This document shows positions 24,531 to 35,967 of a stretch of 64,000 bases of DNA, piece by piece (position 1 is the stretch's first letter; each line of letters starts with the position of its first letter). Source of the stretch: Embleya scabrispora DSM 41855. Its GTDB lineage: Bacteria > Actinomycetota > Actinomycetes > Streptomycetales > Streptomycetaceae. The position numbers and the translations under genes were made by a program. Where the stretch lies: the NCBI RefSeq assembly GCF_000372745.1, contig NZ_KB889688.1, positions 1-64,000 on the forward strand. Reading direction: 5' to 3'. The notes under the pieces were generated by a model that was not told the origin of the DNA, did no database searches, and worked only from the letters and a program-made list of their open reading frames with translations.

Positions 24531-24534
24531 GCCG

Positions 24535-28092
<3,558 letters not shown>

Positions 28093-28282
28093 GGGCCGGT
28101 TGGATCCTCCGCAACGCGAACGGCCCCGACCTTGGAAAAGGACCGGGGTTCCCCGACAACCCTACGCCCGAAGGGGTCGGTGTGGCCCGCGATGACATCG
28201 TGTGACTGTGACCAGTACCGCCCACCTCTCCCTCTTGGCAATGCGACTGTTAGGGGGTCCAATGGCCTGCGAACAGGAATCT

Positions 28283-28314
28283 GACGGGCCGTCGGATTTT
28301 CGACGGGCCGTCGG
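28283..28314. promoter_or_regulatory. Twin operator-like dyads upstream of the aldehyde dehydrogenase
   Basis: GACGGGCCGTCGG occurs twice (28283-28295 and 28302-28314), 19 bp apart. Each copy contains the palindrome GACGG-G-CCGTC. They lie 43-74 bp upstream of the ATG. Two identical dyads two helical turns apart are typical of a dimeric repressor (for example TetR) bound in tandem. No regulator gene is adjacent. Confidence 0.5.
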
Positions 28315-28356
28315 GAGTCCGGGGCAGCGGCTGGACCAGGGGAGACGACGGACACG

Positions 28357-29823
28357 ATGAGCAGCGCGCAGCAGAAGCTCTACATCGGCGGCGAATGGGT
28401 CGAGCCGGAGCGCGGTCACTACGAAGTGATCAACCCGGCGACCGAGGAGGTCGTGGGCCTGGCGCCCGAGGCGTCGGTGGAGCAGGCGAACGCGGCCGCG
28501 GCGGCGGCGGCCGAGGCGTTCGGCACCTGGTCGCGGACCACGCCCGAGGAGCGCGCCGGCATCCTGGACCGGGCCGCGGATCTGTTCCTGAAGATGGGCG
28601 GCGAGGTGGTTCCGCTCGCCTCCGCCGAGACCGGTGCGACCCTCGCGGTCGCGGGCATGATGCAGTTGGGCACCACGTACTCGCGCTTCAAGCGCTACGC
28701 CAAGGGCGCGCTGGAGCCGACCGAGTTCGCGCTCAACCCGCAGGCGACCCCGGAGACGGCGCTGAGCAGGGCGGGCATCTTCGGCGCGCTGGAGGTGCGC
28801 CAGCCGGTCGGTGTGGTCACCTGCATCACGTCGTACAACAACCCGCTGGCGAACACCGCGGGCAAGGTCGCGCCGGCCCTGGCGATGGGCAACACCGTCG
28901 TGGTCAAGCCCGCGCCGCAGGACCCGCTGGCGGTGTACCGGATGGCCGAGGCGCTGGCGGAGGCCGGGCTGCCCGCCGGCGTGCTGAACATCATCACCGG
29001 CTCGGGAGTGGACGTCTCCGAGGCGACGGTGGCCTCGCCGCACGTGGACATGATCAGCTTCACCGGCTCGACGCTGATCGGTTCGCGGATCGCCGAGGTC
29101 GCGGGCCGCACGTTCAAGCGCCAGCTGATGGAGCTCGGCGGCAAGGGCGCGTGCATCGTGCTCGACGACGCGGACCTGGACGCGGCCGTGCACGGCATCG
29201 GCACGGTGTGGAGTTTCTACGCCGGCCAGATCTGCACCGCGCCGACCCGGGTGATCGCCCAGCGCGGCATCTACGACCGGTTGGTGGAACGGCTCGCGGA
29301 GCACGCGCGCGGGCTCAGGGTCGGCAGCCCGCTGGACCCGGCGACCCAGGTCACCCCGGTCATCTCGGCCGTGCAGCGGGGCCGGGTGGAGGCGCTGATC
29401 GCCAAGGGCCGCGAGGAGGGCGCCCGGCTGGTGGTCGGCGGCGAGCGTCCCGACTTCGAGAAGGGCTTCTACGTCGCACCCACGCTGTTCGCGGACGCGA
29501 CCAACGAGATGACCATCGCGCGCGAGGAATTCTTCGGCCCGGTGGTCACCGTGATCCCGTTCGACGGGGACGAGGAGGAGGCGATCCGGCTCGCCAACGA
29601 CTCGGACTACGGGTTGATCTCCTACGTGTTCGCGGGCGACACCACGCGCGCCTACGGCATCGCGCGCCGGCTGCGCTCGGGCGGTGTCGGGGTGAACACC
29701 GTGGGTCGCAACATGGAGGCGCCGTTCGGCGGCTTCAAGCAGTCCGGTGTCGGCCGCGACGGCGGCTCGTACGGGCTGGCCGCCTACAGCGAGATCCAGA
29801 GCATCGTCTGGCCCAGCGCCTGA
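28357..29823 (+). CDS. NAD(P)-dependent aldehyde dehydrogenase
   Basis: A 488-residue ALDH-superfamily enzyme oxidising an aldehyde to the acid. Motifs: substrate/cofactor region TSYNNPLANTAGKVAPALAM, general-base Glu in MELGGKGA, and the nucleophilic Cys in FYAGQICTAPTRV. The C-terminal EEFFGPVVTVIPFD and APFGGFKQSG are also present. It resembles benzaldehyde/vanillin or aminobutyraldehyde-type ALDHs, but the substrate cannot be fixed. The start ATG 28357 has GGAGA upstream. It is divergent from mfd and preceded by two identical dyads, suggesting repression. Confidence 0.92.
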   Translation: MSSAQQKLYIGGEWVEPERGHYEVINPATEEVVGLAPEASVEQANAAAAAAAEAFGTWSRTTPEERAGILDRAADLFLKMGGEVVPLASAETGATLAVAGMMQLGTTYSRFKRYAKGALEPTEFALNPQATPETALSRAGIFGALEVRQPVGVVTCITSYNNPLANTAGKVAPALAMGNTVVVKPAPQDPLAVYRMAEALAEAGLPAGVLNIITGSGVDVSEATVASPHVDMISFTGSTLIGSRIAEVAGRTFKRQLMELGGKGACIVLDDADLDAAVHGIGTVWSFYAGQICTAPTRVIAQRGIYDRLVERLAEHARGLRVGSPLDPATQVTPVISAVQRGRVEALIAKGREEGARLVVGGERPDFEKGFYVAPTLFADATNEMTIAREEFFGPVVTVIPFDGDEEEAIRLANDSDYGLISYVFAGDTTRAYGIARRLRSGGVGVNTVGRNMEAPFGGFKQSGVGRDGGSYGLAAYSEIQSIVWPSA

Positions 29824-29844
29824 CCGGCTCGCGATGACCGCGGA

Positions 29845-29871
29845 CGGCCCCGGGATCCTTCCCCGGGGCCG
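29845..29871. terminator. Terminator after the aldehyde dehydrogenase
   Basis: CGGCCCCGGG (29845-29854) and CCCGGGGCCG (29862-29871) form a 10-bp stem with a 7-base loop, 22 bases after the ALDH stop. Confidence 0.75.
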
Positions 29872-29997
29872 TTCGCACGTTCGTGTCCGGGACGCCTCGG
29901 GTTCGCCGGTTTCCCGCGTGGGGGTGGGGTTGTGGCCATAACCTGATGGGCGGCCCGGGGCGCTCGGTCGCGGGCTCGTCAGGGGGGATCCCGCAGG

Positions 29998-30627
29998 ATG
30001 TCACAGCCGCAACGTCTGGTCCGGGCCTGGTCGGTGCGCGCGGGGGCCGCGCGCACGCAGGTGGAAGCCGGGGCGCGGGCGCGACGATGGTTGTGGTTTC
30101 GCGAGGCTTTCCCGGACATCGAGCGGCTGCGGGTGGTGGACCTGGGCGGTTCGGCCGAGTTCTGGTGGCACGCCCCGGTGCGGCCCGCGCACGTGCGCGT
30201 GGTCGAGAGCGCGGGCAAATCCGCCGAGTCGGCCTCGTGGCTGGTCCATGAGCCGGCCGATCCGCTGGAGTGGTCCGGGAGTTGCGACCTGGTGGTGTGC
30301 GACGGGCTGCTCGATCGGTTGGCCGCGCCGACCGCCCGGGCCCGGTTGGCCGATGTCGTGCACGCCTCGGCGGAGCGCTACTGGCTGCGTACCGCCGCCC
30401 GGGAGCACCCGCTCGATCCGCAGACCTCGTTGCCCGCGCTGCACCTGATGCCCGGTCACCTGCGGTCGCGGATCGGCGGATCGACGCCCCGGGTGTTTCC
30501 GGCCCGGCGTGGCGAGTTGGTCTCGCGCTTTCCCGGGGCGGTGGTGCGCGGCGAGCGGGTGGCCGGGCTCGTGTCGTCGTGGGTGGTGGCCAAGCCACGT
30601 GCCGATCACGTGCCCGGCCGCCCCTGA
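29998..30627 (+). CDS. SAM-methyltransferase-like protein
   Basis: A 209-residue protein. After a basic helix (ARARRWLWFREAFPDIE) comes a Rossmann opening RLRVVDLGGSAEFW, resembling class I methyltransferase motif I. CDLVVCDGLLDRL (motif IV-like) and a late region with YWLRTAAREHPLDP follow. In such cluster proteins the latter positions an acceptor. Several SAM-binding positions are atypical, so activity is uncertain. It lies 56 bp upstream of a UDP-sugar dehydrogenase on the same strand and opposite a sugar-nucleotide operon. A role in modifying the same glycan is plausible. Confidence 0.55.
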   Translation: MSQPQRLVRAWSVRAGAARTQVEAGARARRWLWFREAFPDIERLRVVDLGGSAEFWWHAPVRPAHVRVVESAGKSAESASWLVHEPADPLEWSGSCDLVVCDGLLDRLAAPTARARLADVVHASAERYWLRTAAREHPLDPQTSLPALHLMPGHLRSRIGGSTPRVFPARRGELVSRFPGAVVRGERVAGLVSSWVVAKPRADHVPGRP

Positions 30628-30683
30628 CGTTGCATCACCAGCCGCTCGGGGGTGGGCGGTTGCGCGAGGAGGGGGAGTCTCGG

Positions 30684-31940
30684 ATGCGTGTTGTCATCGC
30701 CGGTCAGGGTTATGTGGGGCTGCCGCTGGCGGTTCGGGCCGCCCAGGTGGGTCACGAGGTGGTCGGCTACGACGTCGACGAGGGGCGGGTCAAGCGGTTG
30801 GCGGCGGGTGAGTCCTACGTCGAGGACATCCCGTCCGCGCACGTGCGGGCGATCCTGGACGCGGGCAGTTACCGCGCCACCGCCGAGCCGCGCGATCTGG
30901 GCGGCTTCGACATCGCGGTGATCACCGTGCCCACGCCGCTGCGCGAGGGCGTCCCGGACCTGAGCTACATCGAGGAGTGCGCGAGCACGCTGGCCCGATA
31001 TCTGCGGCCCGGCGCGTGCGTGGTGCTCGAATCGACCACCTATCCGGGCACCACCGAGGAGTTGGTCGGTCCGATCCTGGCGGAGGGCTCGGGCCTGACC
31101 GTGGGTCGCGACTTCCACCTGGGCTACAGCCCGGAGCGGATCGACCCGGGCAACCCCACCTGGAACCTGGTCAACACGCCGAAAGTGGTCTCCGGGGTGG
31201 ACGCCGCCTCGCTGGCGGTCGTGGAGGACTTCTACGGTTCGTTGATCGACCGCGTCGTGCCGGTCTCCTCGCCGAAGGAGGCCGAGTTGGTCAAGTTGAT
31301 CGAGAACACCTTCCGGCACGTGAACATCGCGCTCGTCAACGAGGTCGCGATGTTCGCCCACGACCTGGGCATCGACGTGTGGGAGGCGATCGACGCGTGC
31401 TCGACCAAGCCGTTCGGCTTCCTGCGCTTCACCCCGGGGCCGGGGGTCGGCGGGCACTGCCTGCCGATCGACCCGTCGTACCTGTCCTGGCGGGTGCAGC
31501 GGGCGCTCGGCCAGAGCTTTCGTTTCGTGGAGTTGGCCAACGACGTCAACAACCACATGCCGGACTACGTGATTCGCCGACTCACCGCCGCGTTCAACAC
31601 CCGGCGTCGATCGGTCAACGGCTCCCGGGTGTTGCTGGTGGGACTCGCCTACAAGAAGAACACCGGCGACGCTCGGGAGTCGCCGTCCACGCACGTGGCC
31701 CGGTTGTTGCTGAACCTGGGCGCGGAGGTCACCGCCGTCGACCCGCACGTGGACCTCGCGCAGGTCGTGGACGCCCGGTTGCGGCGGGTGGAGTTGACCG
31801 CGGCGACGGTGGCCGCCGCGGACGCGGTGGTGCTGCTCGTGGATCACGACGACGTCGATCTGGATCTGCTGCGTGCCGCCGACTATGTGCTCGACTGCCG
31901 ACGGGTACTCGGCGCGGGCCCCAACATCGAGGTGCTGTAG
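30684..31940 (+). CDS. UDP-N-acetylhexosamine 6-dehydrogenase (WbpA/WecC type)
   Basis: A 418-residue enzyme oxidising C6 of a UDP-amino sugar to the uronic acid with two NAD+. Seen: the N-terminal NAD fold VVIAGQGYVGLPLA, the Thr-Pro motif TVPTPL, the catalytic Lys region PKEAELVKLIENTFRHVNIA, and the catalytic Cys259 in PGVGGHCLPIDP. The C-terminal sugar-binding domain has LLVGLAYKKNTGDARESPS. ATG 30684 follows a GGAGGGGGAG ribosome binding site. It should supply UDP-HexNAcA to the oxidoreductase, aminotransferases and acetyltransferase encoded on the opposite strand at 34-39 kb. Whether the substrate is UDP-GlcNAc or UDP-ManNAc is not decided by sequence alone. Confidence 0.88.
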   Translation: MRVVIAGQGYVGLPLAVRAAQVGHEVVGYDVDEGRVKRLAAGESYVEDIPSAHVRAILDAGSYRATAEPRDLGGFDIAVITVPTPLREGVPDLSYIEECASTLARYLRPGACVVLESTTYPGTTEELVGPILAEGSGLTVGRDFHLGYSPERIDPGNPTWNLVNTPKVVSGVDAASLAVVEDFYGSLIDRVVPVSSPKEAELVKLIENTFRHVNIALVNEVAMFAHDLGIDVWEAIDACSTKPFGFLRFTPGPGVGGHCLPIDPSYLSWRVQRALGQSFRFVELANDVNNHMPDYVIRRLTAAFNTRRRSVNGSRVLLVGLAYKKNTGDARESPSTHVARLLLNLGAEVTAVDPHVDLAQVVDARLRRVELTAATVAAADAVVLLVDHDDVDLDLLRAADYVLDCRRVLGAGPNIEVL

Positions 31941-31959
31941 GGCCGTTCCGGCCCGTCGG

Positions 31960-31994
31960 GCGCCCGGTGGTCGTGGATGTCGATCACCGGGCGC
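31960..31994. terminator. Terminator after the UDP-sugar dehydrogenase
   Basis: GCGCCCGGTG (31960-31969) and CACCGGGCGC (31985-31994) form a perfect 10-bp stem with a 15-base loop, 19 bases past the stop. Confidence 0.65.
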
Positions 31995-32082
31995 GGCTTC
32001 GCCCCGCGCCCGCTCGTGCCTGGTCGAACGTTGCTCGGACCTGCTCGGACCCACTCGTCTTCGGGCGGCCGTGACCCGTCGA

Positions 32083-32238
32083 CTACCTGTACTCGATGAT
32101 CTTCGTCTTGTGCCCGGTGGCCTTGGTGTGCGCCTTGGCCGCCACCTGCGCCGCGTCCTTCGACCGGTACCGCTGGCGGGCGCCGTCGGTCTTCGACGGA
32201 CAACCGTTCTCCTGGCAGATCCATCCCCAGGTGCTCAT
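32083..32238 (-). CDS. C2H2-like zinc-finger microprotein (51 aa)
   Basis: A 51-residue protein starting at ATG 32238: MSTWGWICQENGC, then a basic linker, ending KAHTKATGHKTKIIEYR. Cys8 and Cys13 with His37 and His43 give a C-x4-C-x23-H-x5-H layout. The helix AAQVAAKAHTKATGHKT strongly resembles the helix of a classical C2H2 finger. I know no named family for it. It sits alone between two convergent arms of the sugar-nucleotide region, downstream of the Rieske gene and a 372-bp spacer. A DNA- or RNA-binding or structural role is possible, with no direct evidence. Confidence 0.55.
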   Translation of the reverse strand: MSTWGWICQENGCPSKTDGARQRYRSKDAAQVAAKAHTKATGHKTKIIEYR

Positions 32239-32610
32239 GGACAACCTCCAGCCATCGCAGGCGCCACTCCCGTCCCGGTCGGGAACACGAATGACTCGGA
32301 CGGCCACACCGCAGCACCTGCAGCCGCCGCGTGGCCGACACTCGGCACGCCATGACACGCTCGTGACGGAACCCGGACGTTTCGGAGAAAAACGTTTTCC
32401 TTTTGAATGCCTAACGCGTCGCAACCGACATACAAAGGATGCAATATCGCGATCAATTATCTTATCTAACAAATAGGGCGAACGAGTGACGCAGGCTCCC
32501 TCGCAGGAGTGACGGCCCATCAGACGAGCAGGGCGGCTGCCGACGTGGCGCGGGACGCGATGTCAACGCCGCGAGTTCGCACGCGTGTCTTGAGCGATCG
32601 GCGGCGACTG
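32239..32610. other. Non-coding spacer with an AT-rich island
   Basis: No gene is visible. 32384-32476 is conspicuously AT-rich for this chromosome. It includes the palindromic core AAAACGTTTT (about 32389-32398) and a run near 32451-32475 (GATCAATTATCTTATC, AACAAATAG). It can hold the promoter of the 51-residue gene on the minus strand (TTGTTAGATAAG... as a -35 candidate). No -10/-35 pair is convincing. Confidence 0.4.
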
Positions 32611-34134
32611 TCACCGATCCGGGACATCGGGGCCGGCCGGCTCGACCCGCAGCGGCACGGTGCCGCCCGCTACGCACTCGCCCGTGTCCAGGCGCCACTT
32701 CCAGTGGTGGCGCGGACACTCCAGCACACCGGCCGCGATGTCCGCGTGCGACAGGTCCTCGCCGGCGTGCGGACAAAATCGCTGCATCCGCACCCCGCAC
32801 CGCCGAATCGACTCGCCGTGCGCGGCCGATTCGCGTTCGCGGACCATCTGCATGGTCTGCGCCGGGTGTTCGCCGTAGCGCAGCAGACTCATCAGGGTCA
32901 GGTCGAACACGTCCGGATCGCGGGCCAGGCCCAGGCGCATGGACAGCAACGCCTCCTCCCACCCCACCGCACCGTCCACGATCGCGCGCAACACCCGCTG
33001 CGGGACCTCGATCGTGTAGGCGGGGTCGACCGGTTCCTCCTCGAACACGATGTCACCCGCGATCCGGCCCAGCCGCACCGACCAGGAACCGCCGTCCGAG
33101 GTCAGCCGTACGTCCTTGCGCCAGTCGCCCAGAAAGCGCTTGTTCCAGCTCTGCAACCGGGCCAGGTAGGCGTCCAGTTCGGCCGGGGCGACCGGCTCGA
33201 ACTCCCGTTCCGCATAGGCCCGCCACTCGGCCTCACGGCGGTCCCGATAGGCGCTCAGGTACGCGTCGGTGCGCCAGTGCGCCACCGGGCCCGAGGGTGC
33301 GCCGAGGTCGTCGCCCGGTGCGGCCTCGATCACCCGCACCCGCGGACAGGCCGCGGCGAAGTCGTCGGCGAACGCGTCCCACAGCGGGAAGATCGTCTCG
33401 TCCCGATCGTTGTACCGGGCGAGTTCCGGATCCAGGAACACCGGCGGACCCGCCGACGGCAGGTAGGCGCGCGCACCGGTCAGTCGGACCTTGCGCACCA
33501 GCGTGTCGAACAGGTCCGAGCGCACCTCGGCGGTCTTCTTGCGCTGGGTCTCCTCCGGATACGCATATGCGTTCGGGTACCACATCGCACCGGAGAACTG
33601 CGCGGACAACAGGTCGATGTCACCCGGGAGTTCGCCGAGCGGGGTGTTGCAGTCGTTGAGGTCCAGGAAGCGGTAGCCGTCCAGGTCGACGAGCAGGCCG
33701 CTGTCCTCCTTGTGGCTGGTGTCCAGCAGCATGGTCAGGGTCAGCCCCGGCGCGGGCGTGAACGACTCGCGATGGCCGAGCACCACCTGCTCGTGAAAGC
33801 CCAGCGCGCTCATCCGCTTGACCAGCGACCTGGACCGATACCGGGGCAACACCACGGTGATGTCCCGGTCGAGTTGCTCCAGTACGCGTTCGTCGAAGTG
33901 GTCCTCGTGCAGGTGTGAGAGATAGAGCAGGTCGTATCGGCCGGCCAGCACCTCGGGCAACAACTCGCGATTGTCCGGGAACGGGAACCACGCGCCGAGG
34001 AAGGCGGGATGGAACCACGGGTCGATCAGCAGCGAGACGCCCGCGTGGGCGACCACGAAGCCCGCGTGGCCGAGATGGCGGATCGTGCCGGGCGCCGGCA
34101 GGCACGCCGGTCCGTCGTCGGGCCCGGGGCTCAC
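32611..34134 (-). CDS. MBL-fold/Rieske protein, CMAH/NamH-like hydroxylase
   Basis: A 507-residue protein combining two metal domains. The N-terminal metallo-beta-lactamase fold has HLHEDH at residues 74-79 (His74, His76, Asp78, His79) inside YDLLYLSHLHEDHFDE. The C-terminal Rieske [2Fe-2S] motif is CPH (Cys454, His456) and CPRHH (Cys473, His476), C-x-H-x16-C-x2-H. CMP-Neu5Ac hydroxylase and UDP-MurNAc hydroxylase NamH pair an MBL-like domain with a Rieske cluster to turn N-acetyl into N-glycolyl sugars. By analogy this enzyme may hydroxylate an N-acyl group of the cluster's sugar nucleotide. The GTG 34134 overlaps the stop of the aminotransferase (GTGA). Last gene of the operon. Confidence 0.65.
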   Translation of the reverse strand: MSPGPDDGPACLPAPGTIRHLGHAGFVVAHAGVSLLIDPWFHPAFLGAWFPFPDNRELLPEVLAGRYDLLYLSHLHEDHFDERVLEQLDRDITVVLPRYRSRSLVKRMSALGFHEQVVLGHRESFTPAPGLTLTMLLDTSHKEDSGLLVDLDGYRFLDLNDCNTPLGELPGDIDLLSAQFSGAMWYPNAYAYPEETQRKKTAEVRSDLFDTLVRKVRLTGARAYLPSAGPPVFLDPELARYNDRDETIFPLWDAFADDFAAACPRVRVIEAAPGDDLGAPSGPVAHWRTDAYLSAYRDRREAEWRAYAEREFEPVAPAELDAYLARLQSWNKRFLGDWRKDVRLTSDGGSWSVRLGRIAGDIVFEEEPVDPAYTIEVPQRVLRAIVDGAVGWEEALLSMRLGLARDPDVFDLTLMSLLRYGEHPAQTMQMVRERESAAHGESIRRCGVRMQRFCPHAGEDLSHADIAAGVLECPRHHWKWRLDTGECVAGGTVPLRVEPAGPDVPDR

Positions 34135-35267
34135 AGCCGGCTCAGCGCTCCCGCGAGCACCTCCACGACGCGCTCCTGCTGCGACGCGGTCAGCTGCGGG
34201 TACAGCGGCAACGTCAGGATCTGTTCGGCGGCCCGCTCGGCCACCGGGAAGTCGCCTCGCGCGTAGCCCAGTTCGGCGAAGGCCGGTTGCAGGTGCACCG
34301 GCACGGGATAGTGCACGCCGGCACCGACGCCGGCCTCGTTCAGCAACGCGAGCACCTTGTCCCGCTCGGGCACCCGGACCGCGTACAGGTGCCACACGTG
34401 CTCGTTGCCCGGCGCGGTGCCCGGCACCCGCACCTCCTGAACGCCGGCGAGCAGCGCGTCGTAGCGGGCCGCCGCCGCCCGCCGCCGGACGTTCCAGTCG
34501 GCGAGTCGGCGCAGCTTGGCGCGCAGCACCACGGCCTGGATGGTGTCCAGGCGTGAGTTGAAGCCCAGGCGCGTGTGCACGTACTTGCGCGACGACCCGT
34601 GGTCGCGCATCTCGCGCACCGCCGAGGCGTAGTCCTCGTCGCCGGTCACCACCGCGCCGCCGTCGCCGTACGCGCCCAGGTTCTTGCCCGGGTAGAAGCT
34701 GGTCGCCGCGATGGCCTCCGGCCCCCACGCGCCGGGGCCGATGCCGTCCTGGGTCGCGCCCTGGCACTGCGCGGCGTCCTCGACCAGGGACACCCCGCGC
34801 GCCTGCGCCAGCGCCCGCAGCGCGCCCATCGGGGCCAGCTGCCCGTTCAGGTGTACCGGCACCACGGCGCGGGCCTCGACCGGGCCGTTCAGCGCCTCGG
34901 CGGCCCGCTGCGGGTCCAGCAGGAGGAACTCGTCGTCCACGTCCGCGAACACCGGCCGCGCGCCCGCTCGGACGGCCGCCTCGGCGGTCGCCACGAACGT
35001 GTTCGCGGGCATCACCACACCCGCGCCCGCGCCCACCCCCAGCACCCGCAGCGCCAGTTCCACGGCGTCCGTACCGTTGGCCACCCCGACGCAGTGCGCG
35101 ACGCCGGTGAATTGGGCGTACTCGGCCTCGAAGCCCGCGACGTCGGGGCCGCCGACGAACGCGCACGTGGCCAGCACCCGGGCGATGCCGGCCTCGACCT
35201 CGCCGGCCACCTCGGCATGCGCGGCGGCCAGGTCCACCAACGGAATCCGGTCCAGGTCAGCACTCAT
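34131..35267 (-). CDS. DegT/DnrJ-family sugar aminotransferase (WbpE/FdtB-like)
   Basis: A 378-residue PLP enzyme that transaminates a keto sugar nucleotide, usually at C3 in this clade. Seen: the opening IPLVDLAAAHAEV with GGPDVAGFEAEYAQF, CVGVANGTDAVELALRV, the PLP Asp region LVEDAAQCQGA, the Schiff-base Lys in SFYPGKNLGAYGDGG, and GVHYPVPVHLQPAF near the C-terminus. ATG 35267 has GAGGGGGAG six bases upstream; ATG 35273 overlaps that site. It follows the acetyltransferase gene with an 11-base overlap and couples to the Rieske gene. A role in making 3-amino-uronate is inferred from the Gfo/Idh and 6-dehydrogenase neighbours. Confidence 0.88.
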   Translation of the reverse strand: MSADLDRIPLVDLAAAHAEVAGEVEAGIARVLATCAFVGGPDVAGFEAEYAQFTGVAHCVGVANGTDAVELALRVLGVGAGAGVVMPANTFVATAEAAVRAGARPVFADVDDEFLLLDPQRAAEALNGPVEARAVVPVHLNGQLAPMGALRALAQARGVSLVEDAAQCQGATQDGIGPGAWGPEAIAATSFYPGKNLGAYGDGGAVVTGDEDYASAVREMRDHGSSRKYVHTRLGFNSRLDTIQAVVLRAKLRRLADWNVRRRAAAARYDALLAGVQEVRVPGTAPGNEHVWHLYAVRVPERDKVLALLNEAGVGAGVHYPVPVHLQPAFAELGYARGDFPVAERAAEQILTLPLYPQLTASQQERVVEVLAGALSRL

Positions 35268-35967
35268 CCGCATCTCCCCCTCGTGGTATCCCGACAGTGG
35301 CGGGGGTCGGCGCCGACCGCAGCCGGCGGGCCGGCACCCCCGCCCACACCTCGGCCGGCGGCACATCCCGCGTCACGACCGAGCCCATCCCCACCAGCGA
35401 CCGGGCACCGATGGTGCGTCGCTCGCGCACCAGCGCACCGGCTCCCAGGTACGCCTCCCGGCCCACCGTCACCGCGCCCGCCAGCCGCACTCCCGCGGCC
35501 AGCGTGGCGAAGTCGCCCACGTCGTCGTCGTGGGTCAGCACCACCTGCGGCATGGTGTGCGCGTGCGCTCCCACCCGGACCGAGGTGGTCAACACCGTCT
35601 GCGCCATCAGCACCGCGCCCGGACCGACCTCGCACGTACGCGGAACCACCGCGCTCACGTGCACGAGCGTGGCCCAGCGGGTGTCCGGCAGGCCCAACCG
35701 GGCCACCACCCGCGAGCGACTCCACCAGTTCGTCGGACTCCCGACGCACACCACCACCAGCGCGTCCGGCCACTTGTGCACCGCGTCCGCACCGCCGAGC
35801 ACCGGGAAGCCGTCCACCTCGGTGTGCCATCGGGCCGGATCCTCGTCCAGGAAACCGAGCAGCCGCCATCCCGAACTCCCGCGCGGCGCACGAAAATCCG
35901 GTATGGCCGCGGCAACCTCCCGGGCGAACCCGCCGGCGCCGACCAACAGCAGATCGCGAAAGGACAC
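35257..35967 (-). CDS. NeuD/PglD-like sugar O/N-acetyltransferase
   Basis: A 236-residue protein with the two-part NeuD/PglD architecture. An N-terminal Rossmann-like sugar-nucleotide domain (LLLVGAGGFAREVAAAI; GFLDEDPARW) is followed by a left-handed beta-helix of hexapeptide repeats (from VGPGAVLMAQTVLTTSVRVGA to GMGSVVTRDVPPAEVWAGVPAR). His in the loop near VVLTHDDDVGDF matches the catalytic His position. These enzymes use acetyl-CoA to acetylate an amino sugar nucleotide (UDP-4-amino or 3-amino). GTG 35967 overlaps the TAG of the preceding aminotransferase by one base. It lies between two aminotransferase genes, either of which could supply its substrate. Confidence 0.87.
   Translation of the reverse strand: MSFRDLLLVGAGGFAREVAAAIPDFRAPRGSSGWRLLGFLDEDPARWHTEVDGFPVLGGADAVHKWPDALVVVCVGSPTNWWSRSRVVARLGLPDTRWATLVHVSAVVPRTCEVGPGAVLMAQTVLTTSVRVGAHAHTMPQVVLTHDDDVGDFATLAAGVRLAGAVTVGREAYLGAGALVRERRTIGARSLVGMGSVVTRDVPPAEVWAGVPARRLRSAPTPATVGIPRGGDADEC

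Noticed and set aside
30270-30683. N-terminal extension of the UDP-sugar dehydrogenase
   Set aside because: The frame is open upstream, but it overlaps the methyltransferase-like gene in another frame, and the Rossmann start MRVVIAGQGYVG with a strong ribosome binding site fixes the start at 30684.
34135-35166. N-terminal extension of the Rieske/MBL protein across the aminotransferase gene
   Set aside because: The open frame upstream of 34134 is a low-complexity shadow of the aminotransferase; the MBL domain begins directly after the GTG at 34134.
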